Shown piece after piece: positions 7,983 to 13,888 of a DNA stretch of 13,908 nt. Source of the DNA: Tidjanibacter sp. (GTDB taxonomy: Bacteria; Bacteroidota; Bacteroidia; Bacteroidales; Rikenellaceae); the NCBI GenBank assembly GCA_017628675.1, contig JAGBYS010000008.1, positions 1 through 13,908 of the forward strand. The letters are read 5' to 3'. The notes under the pieces were generated by a model. That model had not been told where the DNA came from, did not search any database, and saw only the letters and a program-made list of their open reading frames with translations. The position numbers and the translations under genes were made by a program. The stretch's first letter is position 1; each line of letters starts with the position of its first letter.

Positions 7983-9401
7983 TTATTTTTTGTTCTGTTT
8001 ATTCCAGTATGCCTCAATCTCCTCAAGCGAGCGGCCCGTGGTCTCGGGCACAAGGCGCCACATAATGAGGATGTAGGGGATGCACATCAGGGCGAAGATG
8101 AAGAAGGTGCCCGACTGGCTCCAGCCCAGAAGCACGGGGGTGAGCTGACCGATAAGGTAGGTGCCAATCCACAGCGCAAAGCCCGCAACGCTCATAGCCC
8201 TGCCACGCACGCTGTTGGGGTACATCTCGCTCAGCAGCACAAAGACGATGGCCGAGATGGAGATTGCACAGCAGAATACATAGGCCAGGAAGAAGGTGAG
8301 CATAAAGCCGTTGCCAAGGCCGAGTGCGGGGCCCCACTGGAAGTAGGTGGCGATGGCCACAAGGCACAAAATCATTCCCGACACGCCCCAGTAGATGAGC
8401 TGCTTGCGGCCCACACGGTCGATAATGAATACGGCCAAGATGGTGGTGACCATATTTACCACACCCACCAGCACGGTGGAGAACATCGGGTTGTCGAAGC
8501 CCGCGTCGGAGAAGATCTTGGGACCGTAGTAGAGAACCGCATTCACGCCCATAAATTGGCCCAGAATGGCGATGGCGCTACCGATAAGCACAGCCTTCAG
8601 GATGCCGGGCTTGAGGATGTCGCGCCAGCTGCCCTTTGCCTCGCCTGCCATAGACTCCTGGGTGGTGGTGATTTCGGCCTGGGCGTCGGCCTCGGTGCGG
8701 TAGATTCTGCCGTAGACCTGTGCGGCACGGGTGAGTTTCTTGTTCACAACCAGCCACTTGGGACTCTCGGGGATGAAGAAGATAATCACAAAGAACAGAA
8801 GAGCAGGCAGGGTCTCGCTACCGAGCATACCCCTCCAGGCCTCCGTGTTGAACATCTTCTGCCAGAGCGAGAGGTCGCCTGTCAGAGCGGTGTCGATACC
8901 CGAGTCGATCATCCAGTTGGCCATATAGGCGAGCAGGAAGCCCACCGTCACGGCCAGCTGATAGAGCGATACGAGAGTTCCGCGCACCTTGGCGGGCGAA
9001 ACCTCCGAGATGTAGATGGGCGATACGATAGATACGATACCGATACCCACACCGCCGATGATGCGGTAGGCAACCAGCTGGTCGAAGTTGCCACAGATGG
9101 CACAGCCGATGGCCGAGATGCTGAACAGGGCTGCCGAGATGAGCATCGTGAGTTTGCGGCCGAGCTTGTCGCTCATTGCGCCCGCTACGGCCACGCCGCA
9201 GATGGAGCCAATAAGGGCACAGCCAACATACCAACCCTCACGCATATCCGAGAGTGCAAACTGACCCTTGACCATCTCGGTGGTGCCCGAGATGACGGCC
9301 GTGTCGTAGCCGAAGAGTATGCCGCCCAGAGCCGCAACGATGGTCATAAAGACAACATACCCCATATTCATATTGCTTTTCGCTTTCATAGTCTTTCCCA
9401 T
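7983..9401 (-). CDS. Sugar porter family MFS transporter (XylE/GLUT-like)
   Basis: A 472-aa inner membrane protein with 12 predicted transmembrane helices and all sugar porter signatures: LFGYDTAVISG in helix 1 (Asp33, the proton-coupling Asp of XylE), DKLGRK after helix 2, PESPKWL after helix 6, DRVGRK after helix 8, and PETTGRSLEEIE at the C-terminus. It closely resembles E. coli XylE, a D-xylose/H+ symporter. Contacts equivalent to XylE Gln168, Gln289 and Asn294 are kept (Gln148, Gln282, Asn287), but Gln288, Trp392 and Gln415 become Gly281, Phe387 and Leu410, so the substrate is probably not xylose. I chose ATG at 9401; the frame also allows TTG at 9410 and ATG at 9389. TAAGG, overlapping the stop of the preceding gene, lies about 10 nt before the chosen ATG. 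Its partner genes suggest a hexosamine or related sugar. Confidence 0.92.
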   Translation of the reverse strand: MGKTMKAKSNMNMGYVVFMTIVAALGGILFGYDTAVISGTTEMVKGQFALSDMREGWYVGCALIGSICGVAVAGAMSDKLGRKLTMLISAALFSISAIGCAICGNFDQLVAYRIIGGVGIGIVSIVSPIYISEVSPAKVRGTLVSLYQLAVTVGFLLAYMANWMIDSGIDTALTGDLSLWQKMFNTEAWRGMLGSETLPALLFFVIIFFIPESPKWLVVNKKLTRAAQVYGRIYRTEADAQAEITTTQESMAGEAKGSWRDILKPGILKAVLIGSAIAILGQFMGVNAVLYYGPKIFSDAGFDNPMFSTVLVGVVNMVTTILAVFIIDRVGRKQLIYWGVSGMILCLVAIATYFQWGPALGLGNGFMLTFFLAYVFCCAISISAIVFVLLSEMYPNSVRGRAMSVAGFALWIGTYLIGQLTPVLLGWSQSGTFFIFALMCIPYILIMWRLVPETTGRSLEEIEAYWNKQNKK

Positions 9402-9413
9402 AGAATTCAAACC

Positions 9414-10508
9414 TTACTTGATTTTGAAGTACTCCTTGTAGCGGTTGTAGAGGTGGCCTGCCTGCAGGTAGGACGACTGGGGCGAGAGGAAGTGGGAGAA
9501 CTCAAAGGTGATGGCCTTGTCGTAGCCGGCACGCTTTGCAGCCTCGAGCTTCATACGCAGCTTGTCGAACTTGATGGGGAGGAACTTGATGGGCATATCC
9601 CTGTCGAAGGTCTCGGCGTTGGTCCAGCACTTCATGCCGTAGCGGTCGGCCAGCTTCTTGTTCACCTGGAAGAAAGCGTCCAGCTCGTCGTAGTCGATGT
9701 GGCCATCCTGGAATGCACACGCATCCACAACATCGTGAATGCCGTCGAAAATCTCGTTCCACTCCCTCTCGTGCTCTGCCACGCTCACAGCGTCGGCATT
9801 GGTGAGGTTGTTGGTGCCCATAATGGCCTTCTTGCCGTCGATCCAGGGCGAAATGAAGGTGGGCAGGCCGCCCGACACATCCTTACACTGCTTGCCCATG
9901 GCGTGGAAAGCGTCGATGGCACCCTTGGTCTTGCGGCTGATCTCACCCGAGATGTACCAACCACCAAAACTCTCGTAGTGGCCATAGCGCTGCCATACCT
10001 CGTCGATGACATATTTGTTGTCCTCAATCTCCCAGCTCAGATCGCCCGTGTCCCAGTAGCGGCCCGAGTCGTAGAGGCCAAACCAGAACTTCATACCGTA
10101 CTTCTGTGCCAGGCGAAGATACATATCCACCAGGTCGACCGAGGGCATATAGCAGCCCTTGCCGAGGAGGTATTTCGAGGGGTAGGTGATGAACTTGCGG
10201 TAGCCCGAACGAATCATAATCACCGTGTCGATGCCGATAGCCTTCATATGGGCGAAGTCGGCATCCCACTCCTTCTCGCCCCAGTTCTGGTGGGGGATGT
10301 CGTGGGAGATCTCATCGAGGAAAGTACCTGTGATGGGGAGGCCTGCTGCGGGGGGCACAATCAGCCCGCCGGGGCCCTCCTGGAAGATGGGCGAAGAGAG
10401 CACATCCTCCATCCTCTCGGCACCACGCGCAAGCTCGGAGGGCAGGATGGCTGCGGCACCGAGGGCGGCTGTGGTCTTGAGGAAGTCGCGTCTGGTAAAC
10501 TCTTTCAT
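9414..10508 (-). CDS. DUF4434 protein, Tat-exported TIM-barrel candidate glycoside hydrolase
   Basis: The 364-aa product begins with a twin-arginine signal (TRRDFLKTTAALGAAAIL, Arg6-Arg7), so it should be exported folded to the periplasm. From about residue 57 to the end it matches my memory of DUF4434: TGTFLDEISHDIPHQNW, then alternating beta/alpha units with FGLYDSGRYWD, GGWYISGEIS, AETFDRDMP and ITFEFSHFLSP. This looks like a TIM barrel. Glu189 (after a strand near the middle), Glu299 and Glu336 (late strands) lie where acid/base and nucleophile carboxylates sit in clan GH-A enzymes; that is inference, as I know of no firm activity for the family. It is the first gene of the operon, 3 bp before the end-to-start gap of the porter gene, about 90 nt downstream of the predicted transcription start. 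It is the only extracytoplasmic enzyme candidate in the visible operon. Confidence 0.82.
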   Translation of the reverse strand: MKEFTRRDFLKTTAALGAAAILPSELARGAERMEDVLSSPIFQEGPGGLIVPPAAGLPITGTFLDEISHDIPHQNWGEKEWDADFAHMKAIGIDTVIMIRSGYRKFITYPSKYLLGKGCYMPSVDLVDMYLRLAQKYGMKFWFGLYDSGRYWDTGDLSWEIEDNKYVIDEVWQRYGHYESFGGWYISGEISRKTKGAIDAFHAMGKQCKDVSGGLPTFISPWIDGKKAIMGTNNLTNADAVSVAEHEREWNEIFDGIHDVVDACAFQDGHIDYDELDAFFQVNKKLADRYGMKCWTNAETFDRDMPIKFLPIKFDKLRMKLEAAKRAGYDKAITFEFSHFLSPQSSYLQAGHLYNRYKEYFKIK

Positions 10509-10572
10509 AGTGTTTTGCTGTCTTTTAGTAGTTATTATTTTTGTTGTTTTTGTTCGCTTTTTTGCGGCCTTG

Positions 10573-10593
10573 GGTGTGGGTACAGTTCACACC
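10573..10593. promoter_or_regulatory. Candidate operator 1 (GGTGTG-N9-CACACC)
   Basis: A perfect inverted repeat with 6-bp arms (10573-10578 and 10588-10593) and a 9-nt spacer lies 13 nt downstream of the -7 box of the operon promoter, in the first transcribed bases. A repressor bound here would block initiation or early elongation. It shares the pattern GGTG-N13-CACC with a second palindrome at 10810-10830. ROK regulators bind as dimers to inverted repeats, so the adjacent ROK protein is the likely ligand; this is inference. Confidence 0.5.
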
Positions 10594-10606
10594 ATAATAC
10601 ACCACA

Positions 10607-10638
10607 CAAAACTATAATTTATCCATTAATTAAACAAA
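10607..10638 (-). promoter_or_regulatory. Bacteroidetes-type promoter of the sugar utilisation operon
   Basis: On the minus strand TTTG (10635-10638) is followed after exactly 20 bp by TAGTTTTG (10607-10614), which fits the -33 TTTG / -7 TAnnTTTG consensus recognised by the Bacteroidetes housekeeping sigma factor. Transcription should start near 10600, giving a leader of about 90 nt before the DUF4434 start codon. It is the only clear promoter I found for the operon. Confidence 0.75.
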
Positions 10639-10639
10639 C

Positions 10640-10667
10640 AATAAATTGACAAAATGGTTAATTTATT
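10640..10667. repeat. 28-bp AT-rich near-palindrome upstream of the operon promoter
   Basis: Arms AATAAATTGAC (10640-10650) and GTTAATTTATT (10657-10667) are complementary at 10 of 11 positions around a 6-nt centre. The site abuts the -33 element of the operon promoter (one base apart). Such a position suits an activator or an architectural protein, but AT-rich DNA gives such symmetry by chance more often than mixed DNA. Confidence 0.4.
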
Positions 10668-10793
10668 TTTTATTCCGCCACAGCTTGTGTAAGTGTTGAA
10701 TAATTAGCGTGTTGCGGATTGCGAATGGGTTTCTATTTCCTAAACGGTTTTATAAATATATATGGCAAATGGGCGAAGAATAAAAAAATTGTT

Positions 10794-10801
10794 TAATTTT
10801 G
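10794..10801 (+). promoter_or_regulatory. Candidate -7 box of the ROK gene promoter
   Basis: TAATTTTG fits TAnnTTTG on the plus strand and lies 61 nt before the ROK start codon. No clean TTTG is present about 20 bp upstream, so this would be a weak or regulated promoter, as often seen for regulator genes. Candidate operator 2 starts 8 nt after it. Confidence 0.5.
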
Positions 10802-10809
10802 TGGGCGTT

Positions 10810-10830
10810 GGTGGTGATTTTTTGACCACC
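10810..10830. promoter_or_regulatory. Candidate operator 2 (GGTGGT-N9-ACCACC)
   Basis: A perfect inverted repeat with 6-bp arms (10810-10815 and 10825-10830) and a 9-nt spacer, just downstream of the ROK -7 box. It has the same arm length, spacer and GGTG-N13-CACC frame as candidate operator 1, suggesting that one protein binds both and that the ROK gene is autoregulated. It could also form a small hairpin in the ROK leader RNA. Confidence 0.5.
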
Positions 10831-10862
10831 CTTCCACACACCCCTCCAAAACAAACACTACT

Positions 10863-12086
10863 ATGCTTGAACAGAGTAAATTACGCTCCAGTACTCCGCC
10901 CACCGAGGCCGAGATTATCAAAGACAACATCTTGCGCCACTGTATATATGAGGGCAATCAGATGATTCCACAGATGGCCGCCTCGCTTGGCTACAGTGTC
11001 CCCACGGTTGCAAAGTATGTAGGCGAACTTTTGGCCGAGGGCTACTTTGTGGAGTGTGGCAAGATGGACTCGCAGAGGGGTAGGAAGCCTGTTATCTATG
11101 GCGTCAATCCCTCGGCTTGCTACTTTGTGGGTGTGGACATTGCCCGCTTTGCCATTAACCTTGGACTTATGAACCTCACGGGTGAGATTATCTCGGAGGC
11201 TACCGAGAGCGATTTCTGCTTTGAGAATACGCCGGCGGTGCTCGATAGGGTGTGCCACTGCATAGGTGAGTTCCTGGAGAGCTCAGGTGTTGATATGGAA
11301 AAAGTTACGCTGGTGAACATAAATATTTCGGGACGAGTAAATTCGCTCACGGGCGAGAGCTACAGCGTCTTCAACTTCGAGGAGAACGACGAGCCTCTGG
11401 CGGCCATCCTGAGTGAGAAGATTGGTCTCCCGGTGCGCATCGAGAACGACTCGAGGGCGATGACCATTGGTGAGCTCTCCACGGGCAACGCTCGTGGCTA
11501 CCGCAATGCTCTGTTTGTCAATGCGAGTTGGGGTCTTGGTCTGGGTATCATTGTCGATGGCGAGCTCTACTACGGCCGCCACGGCTACTCGGGCGAGATT
11601 GGCCATATGAATGTCTACAACAACGAGATAATGTGCCATTGTGGCAAGAAGGGGTGTCTGGAGACGGAGGTGTCGGGCAACGCCATCCACCGCAAACTCC
11701 TGGAGCGCATACGCCAGGGTCAGGCCTCGGTGCTCTCCTCGCGTGTGGCAAGCACACAGCCCATCTCCACGCACGATATTGTCTGTGCGGCCACCCACAA
11801 CGAGGACCCGCTGTGCATCGAGCTTATTGAGCAGACGGGTGCCGAGTTGGGCAGACAGCTGGCCAACCTGATAAACATTTTCAACCCCGAGGCGGTGATT
11901 GTGGGTGGTGTCTTGGCTCTGGCGGACGAGTATTTCATCTCGCCCATACGCCTTGCCATTCGCAAGTATTCGCTCAAGCTGATGTGTAAGGATATCGAGG
12001 TGCTCTCCTCGGCTAATCCCCTGAAGGCGGGAATGATAGGCGCCTGTATGGTGGCCCGTCAGTCCATTTTCCCCCAGAAGCGTTAG
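10863..12086 (+). CDS. ROK family transcriptional regulator
   Basis: This 407-aa protein has an N-terminal winged helix-turn-helix (about 14-75, with SVPTVAKYVGELLAEGYF as recognition helix and wing start, and RGRKPVIYGVNP as linker) followed by a ROK domain. The ROK zinc motif is complete: GEIGHM with His248 and CHCGKKGCLE with Cys258, Cys260 and Cys265. The kinase phosphate loop normally read as DIGGTK is here DIARFA (92-97), so sugar kinase activity is probably lost, although the IEND motif with Asp196 remains. This is the NagC/Mlc/XylR layout: a sugar or sugar phosphate releases the protein from DNA. The gene is divergent from the operon across a control region with two matching palindromes, so it most likely regulates that operon and itself. 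It ends at a strong terminator. Whether it represses or activates is not shown. Confidence 0.93.
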   Translation: MLEQSKLRSSTPPTEAEIIKDNILRHCIYEGNQMIPQMAASLGYSVPTVAKYVGELLAEGYFVECGKMDSQRGRKPVIYGVNPSACYFVGVDIARFAINLGLMNLTGEIISEATESDFCFENTPAVLDRVCHCIGEFLESSGVDMEKVTLVNINISGRVNSLTGESYSVFNFEENDEPLAAILSEKIGLPVRIENDSRAMTIGELSTGNARGYRNALFVNASWGLGLGIIVDGELYYGRHGYSGEIGHMNVYNNEIMCHCGKKGCLETEVSGNAIHRKLLERIRQGQASVLSSRVASTQPISTHDIVCAATHNEDPLCIELIEQTGAELGRQLANLINIFNPEAVIVGGVLALADEYFISPIRLAIRKYSLKLMCKDIEVLSSANPLKAGMIGACMVARQSIFPQKR

Positions 12087-12123
12087 GGCGCCAATGGGCG
12101 GCCCGTCAGTCCGAGCTGGTAGG

Positions 12124-12172
12124 CAATAAAAAATCACGGGTATTAAAAAAGATACCCGTGATTTTTTTATTG
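12124..12172. terminator. Bidirectional intrinsic terminator between convergent genes
   Basis: A perfect 16-bp stem (arms 12128-12143 and 12152-12167) with an 8-nt loop has a GC core (CACGGGTAT / ATACCCGTG) and A/T tracts on both sides, so it reads as hairpin plus U-run on either strand. The symmetry continues to about 20 bp with one bulged T. It lies 38 nt after the ROK stop and 31 nt after the end of the convergent esterase gene, and can end both. Confidence 0.9.
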
Positions 12173-12202
12173 TTGTGGATGGTTTCAGGGGGTGCCTAAA
12201 GA

Positions 12203-13300
12203 TTACATATCGTGGCGAACATCCCAGCCTGTGATGGTCGAGATGTAGGGAATCAGAGTCATCGCCATCTTCTGCTGACCCACTCGGTTGGGGTGCTCCG
12301 AGGCTCCCAACTCACGGGGGTAGGCAAAGGCCTCGGGCAGGATGCAGGCGAAGTGGAGGTTCTTGTCGCCCTCGGCAATGCGCCACACATAGTCGAAAGT
12401 GGGCTCAAAAACATAGCTCGACACGCAAAGGATGGGTACATTCTCGCCGTGGGCTGCCCTCACCTGCTCCACGAGTGCCGCATAGCCCTCCGAGAACTGC
12501 TCGAAGCTGGGCCAGGGTTTTGTGGAGAAGTCGTTGGTGCCGAGGAAGATGACCACCAGGTCGGGGATGTAGCTCTGGCGGCGGAAGTTGTAGGGGCGCT
12601 CCTTGTCGGCCTCGTCGAACAGAAGGCCATAGCGCTGCTGCATAGTGTAGTCCGAGGTGGTGTTCTGGTCGCCATAGTTGCGCACAAGGCCCTGACCCGA
12701 GTGGGCTACAAGGTTGTAGTCAGCATCGAAGTAGCGGGCGATGTAGCAACCGTAGGCGAGGTTGCAGTTCTGGGTCTCGGGGGTGTAGGGCTCCGAGCCA
12801 CTTGTCGAGTCGGTGCCGTAGCCTGCCGTGAGCGAGTCGCCAATGAACTCGATGTGGCGACCCTTGGCGAGGTTCTGACCCTCCACAAATACGCCGTCGG
12901 TAGTGAAGGCGTGGATGGTTGTGAGACCATTGAAACCCTCCGTGCGGCGCTGTAGGCGGATGTGGTAGGTGCCACCCTTGCCCTCGAACAGGACCACACT
13001 CTGGGGCTCCTTGCCCTCGGTCTTAACGATGGCGTGCTGCTGGCCGTTCACGATGACATTGAAATAGTTCATTCCGCTGTCGGAGGCGACCATTTCGAGC
13101 CTCGAGCCGCAGAAAATCATCTCGGCATAGGTGCCACTCCAGTCGAACCTCACAAGGCCCTCGGGGGTGACATCCACTCGTCCTACCCAGCGCACCTCCT
13201 TGCTGTCGGCGCTATAGGTGTTGGTTGTGTGTTCCTGGGCGCTCACCTGGGAGGCCAGGCCGAAAAGTGCAAAAAGTGCAACGATTACTCCTCTTTTCAT
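12203..13300 (-). CDS. SGNH/GDSL esterase, carbohydrate esterase family 2-like
   Basis: The 365-aa protein has a type I signal peptide (cleavage likely after VSA, residue 21), an N-terminal beta-sandwich of about 120 residues, and an SGNH hydrolase domain (about 148-360). Catalytic blocks: FIGDSLTAGYG with nucleophile Ser156, the glycine block HSGQG (200-204), GTND with Asn256, and SEHPNRVGQQKMA with His336. The jelly roll plus SGNH layout and the HPN..GxxKMA ending fit family CE2, which deacetylates sugars in plant and other polysaccharides. The usual Asp three residues before the His is Ala333, so a Ser-His dyad is likely, as reported for some CE2 enzymes. I chose Met at 13300 because it starts the signal peptide; the frame runs open to 13357, but that would overlap the promoter. 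It may remove acetyl groups in the periplasm or outside. It is transcribed alone, so a link to the sugar operon is only suggestive. Confidence 0.88.
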   Translation of the reverse strand: MKRGVIVALFALFGLASQVSAQEHTTNTYSADSKEVRWVGRVDVTPEGLVRFDWSGTYAEMIFCGSRLEMVASDSGMNYFNVIVNGQQHAIVKTEGKEPQSVVLFEGKGGTYHIRLQRRTEGFNGLTTIHAFTTDGVFVEGQNLAKGRHIEFIGDSLTAGYGTDSTSGSEPYTPETQNCNLAYGCYIARYFDADYNLVAHSGQGLVRNYGDQNTTSDYTMQQRYGLLFDEADKERPYNFRRQSYIPDLVVIFLGTNDFSTKPWPSFEQFSEGYAALVEQVRAAHGENVPILCVSSYVFEPTFDYVWRIAEGDKNLHFACILPEAFAYPRELGASEHPNRVGQQKMAMTLIPYISTITGWDVRHDM

Positions 13301-13326
13301 ATCAGATATCTTTGGTTTTGTTTGTG

Positions 13327-13358
13327 CAAATATAGGGAAAAAGTTGTGGCTTGACAAA
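13327..13358 (-). promoter_or_regulatory. Bacteroidetes-type promoter of the esterase gene
   Basis: On the minus strand TTTG (13355-13358, within TTTTTG) and TATATTTG (13327-13334) are separated by 20 bp, a full match to the phylum's consensus. The -7 box lies 26 nt before the ATG at 13300, so the leader is very short. It supports the choice of that start over the longer frame. Confidence 0.8.
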
Positions 13359-13365
13359 AAGAATG

Positions 13366-13402
13366 AAAAAACGAGAAGCTCTCGTGGAGAACTTCTCGTT
13401 TT
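13366..13402 (-). terminator. Intrinsic terminator of rplS
   Basis: An 11-bp stem (13368-13378 with 13392-13402, core CGAGAAG / CTTCTCG) encloses a further 4-bp stem around GTG. On the minus strand it is followed by a T-run (complement of the A-run from 13366). It starts 29 nt after the rplS stop and directly precedes the esterase promoter, insulating the two genes. Confidence 0.85.
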
Positions 13403-13431
13403 GCTTTGTTCCGTTTTCCGGCTTGCAAGGA

Positions 13432-13797
13432 CTATTTCTCCTTTGCAACGTAGCGTTTCTCTTTGATACGAGCCTTCTTACCGGTGAGGTTGCGGAGGTA
13501 GTAGATACGAGCACGGCGTACAACACCAATCTTGTTAACCTCAATCGACTCGATGTGGGGCGAGTAGAGGGGGAAGATACGCTCTACACCTACACCGTTC
13601 GAAATCTTACGGATGGTGAACATTTTGGTCACACCACGACCTTTGATCTGGATTACCACACCGCGGAAGCTCTGGATACGCTCTTTGTTACCCTCGATGA
13701 TTTTGTAGCTTACGGTGATGGTGTCGCCGGCCTTGAATGCGGGAACCTCCTTGGGAGCCCACATAGCCTCTTCTGCGATTTTGATTAAGTTGTCCAT
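13432..13797 (-). CDS. rplS: 50S ribosomal protein L19
   Basis: This complete 121-aa protein carries the L19 core throughout: [20 protein letters not shown] (about 21-40), [36 protein letters not shown], then [30 protein letters not shown]19 sits at the interface of the large and small ribosomal subunits, near a 16S-23S bridge. The length is normal for the family. It has its own promoter and terminator and appears to be transcribed alone, in contrast to rpsP-rimM-trmD-rplS operons of Proteobacteria and Firmicutes; the upstream neighbour lies outside the window. A structured leader precedes it, which may allow feedback control. As an essential core gene it marks the right side as conserved chromosome. 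Confidence 0.98.
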   Translation of the reverse strand: MDNLIKIAEEAMWAPKEVPAFKAGDTITVSYKIIEGNKERIQSFRGVVIQIKGRGVTKMFTIRKISNGVGVERIFPLYSPHIESIEVNKIGVVRRARIYYLRNLTGKKARIKEKRYVAKEK

Positions 13798-13826
13798 CTT
13801 GTTTTTTAATCGATTAAAATGTTAAA

Positions 13827-13873
13827 GTGGGGAATATTACGGACTCCTGTGTTCTCATAAGAGATTCCTCCAC
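13827..13873 (-). ncRNA. Structured 5' leader of rplS (possible ribosomal protein leader)
   Basis: Between promoter and start codon the minus-strand RNA can pair GTGGAGGAAT (13864-13873) with ATTCCCCAC (13827-13835), 9 pairs with one bulged A. Inside lies a small hairpin TCTC-TTAT-GAGA (13853-13864), whose last pair competes with the outer stem, followed by a GGAGTCC segment that could form another element. Ribosomal protein genes are often controlled by such leaders, and L19 leaders are known in other bacteria. Whether this one matches a described class cannot be judged here. Confidence 0.4.
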
Positions 13874-13880
13874 CGGGCTG

Positions 13881-13888
13881 CAAAGGTA
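13881..13888 (-). promoter_or_regulatory. -7 box of the rplS promoter
   Basis: TACCTTTG on the minus strand fits TAnnTTTG. The -33 TTTG would lie about 20 bp upstream, exactly at or just past the right edge of the window, so it cannot be seen. The predicted start is near 13875, giving a leader of about 75-80 nt. Confidence 0.6.

Larger units (their letters stand above)
10509..10862. other. Divergent control region between the operon and the ROK gene
   Basis: This 354-bp gene-free stretch is much more AT-rich than the flanking genes. It holds a minus-strand promoter for the operon, a plus-strand promoter candidate for the ROK gene, two related 21-bp palindromes and a 28-bp AT-rich near-palindrome, each listed separately. 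No open frame with a credible start fills it and I see no RNA gene. The part from about 10670 to 10790 shows nothing I could interpret. Confidence 0.8.

Noticed and set aside
9402..9410. A TTG start for the sugar porter.
   Set aside because: The ATG at 9401 is in the same frame three codons later with a better-placed TAAGG; the extra residues add nothing conserved.
7947..10649. A 900-codon open frame on the plus strand opposite the epimerase, porter and DUF4434 genes.
   Set aside because: It is antisense to three well-supported genes, has low-complexity His/Val/Gly/Glu composition and no recognisable domain. Such frames arise because TTA, CTA and TCA codons are rare in the real genes.
11283..12137. 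A 284-codon minus-strand frame opposite the ROK gene.
   Set aside because: It mirrors a gene with clear ROK motifs and extends into the terminator; no family features.
13301..13357. A 19-residue N-terminal extension of the esterase.
   Set aside because: It would run through the -7 box and push the signal peptide inward; the start at 13300 gives a normal signal peptide.
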